From the NCBI GenBank assembly GCA_022736535.1, contig DZCT01000212.1, forward strand, positions 1 through 8,413: a stretch of DNA of 8,413 nt, written 5' to 3'. A program made the position numbers and the translations under genes. Each line of letters starts with the position of its first letter. The stretch's first letter is position 1. This stretch comes from Desulfatirhabdium butyrativorans. Lineage in GTDB: Bacteria > Desulfobacterota > Desulfobacteria > Desulfobacterales > JAIFKL01. The notes under the pieces were generated by a model that saw only the letters and a list, made by a program, of their open reading frames with translations, did no database searches and was not told the DNA's origin. Positions 1 through 5,261 of the stretch are shown piece by piece.

Positions 1-2
1 GC

Positions 3-422
3 ACGGATATTGACGGATACCGCTTCGTGAAACTGCCCTCGCTGGAAACCGGCGATTACCGCATTGTTCTCCGAAGTGCGGATGAGCAGAGCGGTCTGCT
101 GACCGTGCGGAAACATCAGGGATCGGATGAAGTTCTGTCCGAAACCGGCGAAACCGTGACTCTCGAAGCGCACGGGACCGTGAAAGCGGAAGTGTCGGTC
201 TCGGACACCGGCGATGAGTCCGGCGTTGAAATCGGCAATGCGGCAGAAGGTCTCCGTTACGACTTCAACGGCGACGACGTGATTGACGATGCGGACATTG
301 AAGTCGTTTCCGAAATCTGGAACACCTGCAAAGGAAACGAAAATTATGTTCCGTTCTTTGATCTGGACGACGACGGCTGCATCACCGTGAAAGACATTAT
401 GATGGTTGCAGGCGGGAATTAA
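3..422 (+). CDS. C-terminal part of an exported dockerin-tailed protein (5' end outside window)
   Basis: The frame is open from the first complete codon at 3 to TAA at 420-422, so the GTG at 27 is an internal valine and not a start. The visible 139 residues hold a short beta-sandwich-like stretch (around YRFVKLPSLETGDYRIVLR) followed by a dockerin-type I-like tail. The tail has two calcium-loop motifs, DFNGDDVIDDAD (nt 261-296) and DLDDDGCITVKD (nt 360-395), and ends IMMVAGGN. Loop positions 1, 3, 5, 9 and 12 carry the expected acidic or amide residues; position 6 of the first loop is Asp instead of the usual Gly. The same architecture and the same final residues close the large gene at 1584-5009, so the two are paralogues over this region. 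Known dockerins bind cohesins on scaffoldins or surfaces; no cohesin is visible here, so an extracellular attachment or sorting role is inference. The domains upstream of the window are unknown. Confidence 0.85.
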   Translation, partial: TDIDGYRFVKLPSLETGDYRIVLRSADEQSGLLTVRKHQGSDEVLSETGETVTLEAHGTVKAEVSVSDTGDESGVEIGNAAEGLRYDFNGDDVIDDADIEVVSEIWNTCKGNENYVPFFDLDDDGCITVKDIMMVAGGN

Positions 423-470
423 AACGGAAATTCAATAAAACGGCAGGGGCAGCCCCCTGTGGCTGCCCTT
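372..470 (+). repeat. 99-bp direct repeat, copy 1 (3' coding end plus intergenic repeat)
   Basis: This stretch matches 4959-5057 at 96 of 99 positions by direct reading. The first 64 bases (372-435) are identical and include the last 17 codons, the TAA stop and 13 bases beyond it. The three differences are at 436, 441 and 444. The coding sequence just upstream of the repeat is much more diverged between the two paralogues, so identity begins abruptly inside the second calcium loop. Recent gene conversion, or duplication of the tail together with the adjoining palindrome, would explain it. Confidence 0.9.
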
Positions 471-576
471 ACTCTTTAAACGTAGAACGGGTTTCAAACC
501 CGTTTTACTGTTCGGACGCGGAGCGCGGGAACGAGAATTAAACACACAAGGGGCAAGCACAGGGGCTTGCCCCTAC
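443..576. repeat. Composite palindromic intergenic element, copy 1
   Basis: The gap after the first gene is bracketed by two inverted 28-bp relatives, 443-470 and the reverse complement of 549-576 (about 22 of 28 positions agree). Each end is itself a hairpin: GGGCAGCC (447-454) with GGCTGCCC (461-468), loop of 6, and GGGGCAAGC (550-558) with GCTTGCCCC (565-573), loop of 6. The inner part holds the hairpin at 486-504 and a partial copy of the GAGCGYGGGAAYGAGA unit (521-536) that also ends the nested element of the second gap. Nothing here codes for protein. The 447-468 hairpin lies 24 bases after the stop codon and could terminate transcription, although no long T-run follows. From 577 to 616 I see nothing definite. 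Confidence 0.85.
486..504. repeat. Short perfect hairpin inside the first composite element
   Basis: AACGGGTTT (486-494), a single C, then AAACCCGTT (496-504) form a perfect 9-bp inverted repeat. TTTTA follows, so it could act as a weak terminator, but its position within a repeat cluster makes a REP-like sequence more likely. No second copy is seen in the window. Confidence 0.75.
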
Positions 577-616
577 AATTATCTTTAATCAGATGATGTT
601 TTTCCATAAAATAAGG

Positions 617-645
617 TTGCTCTCTCTAACTTACCGGCATATAAT
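617..645 (+). promoter_or_regulatory. Sigma-70 type promoter of the toxin-antitoxin operon
   Basis: A perfect -10 box TATAAT (640-645) lies 17 bases after TTGCTC (617-622), which matches the first three bases of the -35 consensus. Transcription would begin near 652, giving a leader of under 20 bases. The ribosome site AGGGAGGG (656-663 region) follows directly and sits about 6 bases before the ATG at 669. Operons of this kind are usually self-repressed by the antitoxin or the complex, but I see no convincing operator palindrome here. Confidence 0.55.
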
Positions 646-668
646 AGAAATATAAAGGGAGGGATAAC

Positions 669-950
669 ATGATTCCGAAAATTCACAAAGAGATATTCTC
701 AAGTCTTCTGATTTCAAAGGATCGGTTCTTGGATGAAATGGCGATTCTTTTAGCCAGACAGCAGTTGTCGGATTATGCGATGGAAGCGGATTATTTTGAA
801 AAAAAGTACGGCATGAGCTTTCACGAGTTTGACCGCAGTTTCCGGTCTCAGGAAGCCTCGTATCAGATGGAAAATGACTGGATGGATTGGAAATTCGCAG
901 TTGAAAGCCGTGAACACTGGCAGAACATCCTGAAGCAGACAGAACAATGA
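669..950 (+). CDS. Putative antitoxin partner of a TumE-type toxin
   Basis: This encodes a 93-residue soluble, acidic, probably alpha-helical protein. The start is supported by the strong AGGGAGG site just upstream and by the promoter at 617-645. The N-terminal half looks like a helical regulator segment. The C-terminal half has the pattern YGMSFHEFDRSF followed by SYQMENDWMDWKFAVE, which resembles the helical toxin-wrapping tails of antitoxins found next to small toxins. It ends in TGA at 948-950, overlapping the ATG of the next gene by four bases (ATGA), which implies coupled translation. The antitoxin assignment comes mainly from gene order, size and overlap with the recognisable toxin downstream; no DNA-binding fold can be confirmed by eye. 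The ORFs on the opposite strand here are shadows. Confidence 0.7.
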   Translation: MIPKIHKEIFSSLLISKDRFLDEMAILLARQQLSDYAMEADYFEKKYGMSFHEFDRSFRSQEASYQMENDWMDWKFAVESREHWQNILKQTEQ

Positions 951-1291
951 TTCTTGATATTATTGATAAATATTCCGATATTATCACAGGCTATGAGATT
1001 CTGAAATTCAAGATTGTCGGAAGGTCCTATCAGTTGATATGCAGGATTGAACTCAGGGACAGAAGCCTGCTGTTTGTTCGGGACTATCTTTTTCCGGACG
1101 GCTCAAGAAAATATTCCTTTCATTGGCAGTATGTTGATGAAGGCTGTATTTTGCGATGGGACAATGCGCCGCATCATCAAAATATCGCTACGTTTCCGTA
1201 TCATAAGCATGTCGGAAAGGAAGAGCGAATTGAGGCATCTCCGCCGGTAAAATTGGAAACGGTTTTGGAATATATCAGAAGCGTTATATGA
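947..1291 (+). CDS. TumE-like (DUF6516) toxin of a type II toxin-antitoxin pair
   Basis: This encodes a 114-residue protein with the landmarks of the TumE/DUF6516 family: a strand-rich N-terminal half with LLFVRDYLFPDGSRKYSFHWQ (residues 41-61), then RWDNAPHH (70-77), then FPYHKHVG (83-90), and a C-terminal helix with LETVLEYI. The conserved His, Trp and Asp cluster is the likely functional site; family members are annotated as toxins of two-gene systems and the size fits. The start codon overlaps the stop of the upstream gene in ATGA, so expression depends on that reading. The exact target of this family is not something I can state from the sequence. The gene is followed 22 bases later by the second composite palindromic element, whose first hairpin may end transcription. 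No frameshift or truncation is visible, so the pair is probably intact. Confidence 0.8.
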   Translation: MILDIIDKYSDIITGYEILKFKIVGRSYQLICRIELRDRSLLFVRDYLFPDGSRKYSFHWQYVDEGCILRWDNAPHHQNIATFPYHKHVGKEERIEASPPVKLETVLEYIRSVI

Positions 1292-1361
1292 TACAGACTG
1301 TCTCAGAAAAACGGTAGGGGCAGCCCCCTGTGGCTGCCCTTATCTATAATGTTCCAACTTA

Positions 1362-1520
1362 TCTCGTTCCCACGCTCCGCGTGGGAATGCAAGTCGGATG
1401 CTCTGCGTCCCTACTCCGGAGTGCTGAAATGAACGCAGTGAAATTTTAGCACTTATATATTTGCTAAAATTTCATTTTAGCACTCCGGAGCGACGTTTCC
1501 ACGGGAGCGTGGGAATGAGA
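1362..1520. mobile_element. 159-bp MITE-like nested unit with 17-bp terminal inverted repeats
   Basis: The left end TCTCGTTCCCACGCTCC (1362-1378) is the inverted match, 16 of 17, of GGAGCGTGGGAATGAGA (1504-1520). The left end continues into its own perfect hairpin, TTCCCACGC (1367-1375), TCC, GCGTGGGAA (1379-1387). A third small hairpin, GGATGC-TCT-GCGTCC (1396-1410), follows. The unit has no coding capacity and no obvious target duplication at its outer edges, so a non-autonomous element or REP-type structure is the reasonable call. A second inverted repeat unit interrupts it at 1414-1490. Confidence 0.6.
1414..1490. repeat. 77-nt long hairpin flanked by CTCCGGAG
   Basis: The outer arms 1414-1430 and 1474-1490 pair with one mismatch (CTCCGGAGTGCT with AGCACTCCGGAG). 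The inner arms GAAATTTTAGCA (1440-1451) and TGCTAAAATTTC (1462-1473) pair perfectly around a 10-base AT-rich loop. The octamer CTCCGGAG occurs at 1414-1421 and again at 1483-1490, bounding the unit like a target duplication, although the octamer is itself palindromic. Transcribed, it would make a stable stem about 60 nucleotides before the ribosome site of the next gene. Confidence 0.75.
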
Positions 1521-1570
1521 ATTAAACACACAGGGGCAACCACAGGGGCTTGCCCCTACAACCGAAAATC

Positions 1571-1586
1571 GGAGGCGGTAAAAATG
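1571..1586 (+). promoter_or_regulatory. Ribosome binding site deciding the start of the large exported protein
   Basis: GGAGG (1571-1575) lies 8 bases before ATG 1584-1586. The reading frame is open further upstream to a TTG at 1461, but that stretch is the palindromic repeat. The residues after 1584 are a classic signal peptide that would otherwise be internal. Together these fix the start at 1584. Confidence 0.85.
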
Positions 1587-4500
1587 AAATTCTCTGAAAT
1601 TACTAAAAAATTGCTTTGTGTTGTAATGATAACTTGTTTATTCACTTTCGGAACAGCTTTTGCCCAAGCGGAATTTGTTATTTCAGGACATATTCACACC
1701 GGCGATAACACAGCTCTCGCAAAAGTTGCGCTGAACGGCGCGCCCGGAAATCCCGTGAGCGACAAAGACGGATTTTACACTTTTAAGGTAAACGCCGGAT
1801 GGTCCGGCACGGTGACGCCGCAATTACCCTATTATAGTTTTACTCCTTCCTCTTTCAGATATGATAATGTAACAGAAAATCAGACTACTCATGATTATGA
1901 AGGAAAACCTATCACTTATAAGGTTTCAGGCTATGTGCTGGATGCCGAGGGAACAGGACTTGAAGGCGTTGTTCTGAGCGGTTTTCCGAACAGCCCGGTA
2001 ACAACGGACAGTACGGGATTTTACAGCACGGAAGTTGAATTTTGCTGGTCAGGAGCGATTACACCTCATCTTGAAAATTACACATTTACACCGGAAAGCG
2101 CTACGTTCACCTGTATCAAAAGAAATGTCAGCTACAACTACATCGGAACACCTGTCGCAAGTATAGACTGCGGCGCTACGACAATTCAGTCTGCACAAAG
2201 CGGCAACTGGAATGATCCGAACACATGGACGCCCGCAAGGATTCCCGGGAGCGATGACATTGTGCGGATAAACAGCGATGACGAGATAGTCATAAATTCA
2301 TCCGCTGAAATCAAGGTGAAAGGACTTTGCAACTACGGCACGCTGACGAGCGGTTCGGAGGCGGATTTAAAGCTTTCTGCGAGTGATTTTATCTATAACG
2401 AAGGCTTCATCAAAGGCGCTGACGGCAAAGGATCAAAAAGCTCCGAGCCGGGTTCGCCGGGAAGCGACATTATCCTGACAGCCGAAAAAACCTTTTATAA
2501 TGCCTGGAACGGCAGGATTCAGGGCGGACGCGGCGGCGGCCATGACAATCCTTCTTACGCCCGGGGCGGAGACGGCGGGACTGTGGAAATATACGGCGAT
2601 ACAATCATAAATGAAGGCAAAATTCAGGGCGGGGACGGCGGCGGTTCATCTACGCATACTGAAGTTTGTCTCGACTCAAGAGGCGGCGACGGCGGCGATG
2701 TGATCCTTCTTGCCGACAGCGTATTAATCAATATGGAAAGCGGCGAGATCATCACAGGCAAAGGCGGAGAAGGCAGAGGCGGAAAAATAAGCTGTCCTTT
2801 TCAGGGGGCAGAGGGCGGAAATATTGTTTTTTCCGCACCCACAGCCATTCAGAACGGAAAGGTTGTTGTCGGCAGAGACGGCGGCAGTTTTAATTTTGAT
2901 CCCACGCTCGCAATGACAGGACCCGAAGCGGAATGGCGAGCCGAAGAGGTAAAGATTTTTGCCGGTAAGAACTGGAAATTGGATTTTCGGAATCTCGGTG
3001 AAGAAGCAATTGTAGGAACGCAGCGAATCGCCATTGCCGTGGGAGAAGGCGGCGTGATTGATCTGCGGGGTGTGGCAAAAGCCGCGCTGCGTGCGCCGAA
3101 AATCGAAATTTATGCAGATGAAATCCTGTTGGATGATGAAGCAGAACTTTCCGAGATTGCCGAAACGCCCAATCTGATTGTGGGACCGGGAAGAATCCTT
3201 TATGACTTTTTTATGAGAATTCCGAAAATCGTCAGAGGAACCGCAGGAACAATCGTTCCGGTCAGTCTTTTTATGTTCAACAACAGCCCGGAACAGGACA
3301 GCTATCATGTGAAAGTGAGCGACAGCAGAGGACGGGAACTGAATATCCTGCACTACACGAATGATCTGATTGTGCCGTCTCTGAAAAAAAGAGAGTCTTT
3401 TCTGAAAGTCCTGCTGCCTGCGGACACCGGCGATTCAGATTTGATCAGCGTCACGCTGACTTCACAAGGCGATCCTTCGGTCACAAAAACGAGAAAAGTA
3501 CAGATTGTTTCTTCTCAAACACCGTATAATGAGCCGAAAGATTCGGATAATGACGGTCTTCCGGATGCGGTGGAGAATGACTATACGGACCCGAAAAAAG
3601 CAGATACAGATAAAGACGGCATGAAAGACGGCTGGGAAGTCTATCACGGGCTGAATCCGCTTCTGGCTGAAGACGCTTCCGAAGATGCAGACGAAGACGG
3701 TTTTACGAATCTTGAGGAATACGAGGCTGCCACGGAGCCGAACAATCCCAATTCCACGCCGGATTCGGTTTTTGAGAAGGGCGTATTCACCGCAGGCGAC
3801 AGCAGCGTCATCAAAATAGACTGGCTCTATGACGGCGGCGGATATGAAGGCGAATTTGCTGTTTTCAGCCTGTCAGGAATGGAATCGCTGACAGGAGAGA
3901 CATTTATAAAAGAAGCGGTGAGACGTGCTTTGTCAAATAGTAAAGACGGATATATCGTGTTTTCAGACAAAAAAGAAGGCGCACGGTTCAGAGGACTTCT
4001 CGGAGAGCCGACGGAGTGGAACAAAGGACCTTACAGAGGTCTCAGGCGTTTTGAGATGATACCGAGAGACCGCTTTGCAACCATGCTGATACCGCATTTT
4101 ACTTTTGAGGAATTCTATGAAAGCCTGTCAGCAGGGGAATCGGTGAGTGAAATTCCGATAGAAGAAGCTTCTAAAAAGCGTCCTTTGTTTTCAATTGTCT
4201 CCTCGAACTCGGATTACGGAATGCACCTCGGTCAGATGGCAGACATCAACGGGCTGGGGAATGCCTTTGTTTATGAGGATATTGATCTGAATGCGCCGAA
4301 CAGCGACAAAGACTATAATGACTTACTTGTGCGGATCACGGGAGCGACTGTTGAATTGCCGAAATTGGATTCTCTTGTGAGCAAAACCGCAAGAGAAAAA
4401 CGGGATACCGCAGGCTGGTTTGATTGGAGAACAGAAACAGAACTGGGGCGGCTGATCATGGAACATATTGAAATCCTGCCCGCAGAGACTGAGAATGCTC

Positions 4501-5009
4501 AAGTCTCGGTAAGCTTTGATACATCCGCTGATCTGGCGATATATGATCCTCAAGGCAGGGAATGCAGTAAAACCGGATGCGATATTCCGGGGGCTGAGTT
4601 CAGTTTTCAAGACGGCGATGACGAACATCACTATATTTCGCTGCTATCGCCGGAAAGCGGCAGTTATCGTGTCGTGCTGCGTGGGACAGAAGCAGAAATC
4701 GGGCTTCTGACCGTGAAGAGAAATAGCGAAATTCTGACAGAGAAAACAGCGGAAATCAGGGCGCATCAAACCTTAATCTCCGATGTGTCCATCGGCGGTA
4801 TGGGCATTAATGTCGCTGACGCGGCTGAATCTGCTGCCGGACCTTATGATTTCAGCGGTGACGGCGTGATTGACGACAGCGATATCGAAAAGCTTTCGCA
4901 AACATGGAATTCCTGCAACGGTGATGAGCAGTTCGATCCTTTCTTTGATCTGGACAATGACGGCTGCATCACCGTGAAAGACATTATGATGGTTGCAGGC
5001 GGGAATTAA
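1584..5009 (+). CDS. Large secreted multidomain calcium-binding protein with dockerin-like tail
   Basis: This encodes 1141 residues. Residues 1-29 are a Sec signal peptide (KK, hydrophobic core, cleavage near AFAQA). Residues 30-109 and 110-191 are two related Ig-like/carboxypeptidase-regulatory-like repeats (YKVSGYV, GFY, WSG.ITP, YTFTP). A motif NWNDPNTWTPARIPGSDD near 206 resembles the entry to G8/beta-helix adhesin regions. Residues 269-434 are about five Gly-rich (GGDGG) units of 35-40 residues, probably a beta-solenoid. Residues 653-727 carry thrombospondin-3-like acidic repeats (DSDNDGLPD, DTDKDGMKDGWE, DADEDGFTNLEEYE). Residues 730-918 resemble DUF4114, ending EDIDLNAPNSDKDYNDLLVRI. 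A dockerin-like tail has loops D1089-D1100 and D1122-D1133, with Cys1111 and Cys1128 also present in the paralogue at 3-422. No catalytic site is seen. A surface or matrix adhesion role is inferred from the domains; the partner is unknown. The gene stands alone, with repeat clusters on both sides. Confidence 0.85.
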   Translation: MKFSEITKKLLCVVMITCLFTFGTAFAQAEFVISGHIHTGDNTALAKVALNGAPGNPVSDKDGFYTFKVNAGWSGTVTPQLPYYSFTPSSFRYDNVTENQTTHDYEGKPITYKVSGYVLDAEGTGLEGVVLSGFPNSPVTTDSTGFYSTEVEFCWSGAITPHLENYTFTPESATFTCIKRNVSYNYIGTPVASIDCGATTIQSAQSGNWNDPNTWTPARIPGSDDIVRINSDDEIVINSSAEIKVKGLCNYGTLTSGSEADLKLSASDFIYNEGFIKGADGKGSKSSEPGSPGSDIILTAEKTFYNAWNGRIQGGRGGGHDNPSYARGGDGGTVEIYGDTIINEGKIQGGDGGGSSTHTEVCLDSRGGDGGDVILLADSVLINMESGEIITGKGGEGRGGKISCPFQGAEGGNIVFSAPTAIQNGKVVVGRDGGSFNFDPTLAMTGPEAEWRAEEVKIFAGKNWKLDFRNLGEEAIVGTQRIAIAVGEGGVIDLRGVAKAALRAPKIEIYADEILLDDEAELSEIAETPNLIVGPGRILYDFFMRIPKIVRGTAGTIVPVSLFMFNNSPEQDSYHVKVSDSRGRELNILHYTNDLIVPSLKKRESFLKVLLPADTGDSDLISVTLTSQGDPSVTKTRKVQIVSSQTPYNEPKDSDNDGLPDAVENDYTDPKKADTDKDGMKDGWEVYHGLNPLLAEDASEDADEDGFTNLEEYEAATEPNNPNSTPDSVFEKGVFTAGDSSVIKIDWLYDGGGYEGEFAVFSLSGMESLTGETFIKEAVRRALSNSKDGYIVFSDKKEGARFRGLLGEPTEWNKGPYRGLRRFEMIPRDRFATMLIPHFTFEEFYESLSAGESVSEIPIEEASKKRPLFSIVSSNSDYGMHLGQMADINGLGNAFVYEDIDLNAPNSDKDYNDLLVRITGATVELPKLDSLVSKTAREKRDTAGWFDWRTETELGRLIMEHIEILPAETENAQVSVSFDTSADLAIYDPQGRECSKTGCDIPGAEFSFQDGDDEHHYISLLSPESGSYRVVLRGTEAEIGLLTVKRNSEILTEKTAEIRAHQTLISDVSIGGMGINVADAAESAAGPYDFSGDGVIDDSDIEKLSQTWNSCNGDEQFDPFFDLDNDGCITVKDIMMVAGGN

Positions 5010-5057
5010 AACGGAAATTCAACAAAATGGTAGGGGCAGCCCCCTGTGGCTGCCCTT
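4959..5057 (+). repeat. 99-bp direct repeat, copy 2 (3' coding end plus intergenic repeat)
   Basis: This is the second copy of 372-470, 96 of 99 identical. It runs from the second dockerin calcium loop through the TAA stop into the first hairpin of the third composite element. Synonymous positions are also identical across the coding part, unlike the coding sequence immediately upstream, so protein-level selection alone does not explain it. Confidence 0.9.
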
Positions 5058-5239
5058 GTCCTCTTGAAGTTCTTGTTACGAGGCTCTGCCTCGTAACAGC
5101 GGAACCAGCGGCTCTGCCGCAGTCCTGTTTTATCCAAATGAGGCAGAGCCTCATTCGATACGTTACGAGGCAGAGCCTCGTAACGAGAAATTGAAGGAAC
5201 TTAACTCTTACAGGGGCAACCACAGGGGATTGTCCATAC
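5030..5239. repeat. Composite palindromic intergenic element, copy 3
   Basis: Left end 5030-5057 and the reverse complement of the right end 5212-5239 agree at about 22 of 28 positions. The left hairpin is intact (GGGCAGCC 5034-5041 with GGCTGCCC 5048-5055), while the right end is decayed (GGGGCAA against TTGTCC). The interior carries a different cargo from the other two elements, the nested hairpin unit at 5075-5184. The element accounts for most of the 252-base gap between the dockerin gene and the regulator. The ORF on the opposite strand through it is repeat-derived. Confidence 0.8.
5075..5184. mobile_element. 110-bp unit of four GGCTCTGCC/GGCAGAGCC hairpins with 23-bp terminal inverted repeats
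   Basis: The ends 5075-5097 and 5162-5184 are perfect reverse complements over 23 bp, and each end is also a hairpin: GTTACGAGGC-TCT-GCCTCGTAAC on the left, GTTACGAGGC-AGA-GCCTCGTAAC on the right. Between them are two more hairpins with the same core but different outer stems: GCGGC-TCT-GCCGC (5108-5120) and AATGAGGC-AGA-GCCTCATT (5137-5155). The order of loops TCT, TCT, AGA, AGA makes the whole unit roughly symmetrical. It is non-coding. A MITE-like or REP-derived origin is inferred. Confidence 0.7.
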
Positions 5240-5261
5240 CGCGCTCAGGTACGGTTGATAC

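Larger units (their letters stand above)
1314..1559. repeat. Composite palindromic intergenic element, copy 2
   Basis: This fills the gap between the toxin gene and the large exported protein gene. It is bracketed by 1314-1341 and the reverse complement of 1532-1559, which agree at about 24 of 28 positions; each end folds into its own hairpin (GGGCAGCC 1318-1325 with GGCTGCCC 1332-1339; GGGGCAA 1533-1539 with TTGCCCC 1550-1556). The right-hand 51 bases (1511-1561) repeat 527-578 of the first gap with a few changes and one indel. The interior contains the nested element at 1362-1520. The element ends only 25 bases before the start codon of the next gene. Confidence 0.85.

Noticed and set aside
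443..576. CRISPR array in the repeat-rich gaps
   Set aside because: Repeats are inverted pairs separated by unequal, structured interiors, not direct repeats with uniform spacers; no cas genes nearby.
631..987. 118-codon opposite-strand frame over the antitoxin candidate
   Set aside because: Covers the promoter and both start regions of a convincing forward operon; product has no recognisable features.
1452..1470. AT-rich TATATT sequence as a -10 box for the exported protein gene
   Set aside because: It is the loop of the long hairpin and no acceptable -35 sequence lies 16-18 bases upstream.
1461..1583. Upstream extension of the large exported protein to a TTG at 1461
   Set aside because: The stretch is palindromic repeat DNA; the ATG at 1584 has a good ribosome site and is followed directly by a signal peptide.
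2724..3353. 209-codon opposite-strand frame inside the large exported protein gene
   Set aside because: Shadow frame caused by the codon composition of the Gly-rich region; low-complexity product with no recognisable motif or start signal.
4984..5223. 79-codon opposite-strand frame across the dockerin 3' end and the repeat gap
   Set aside because: Made almost wholly of inverted-repeat sequence; no ribosome site and no protein family features.
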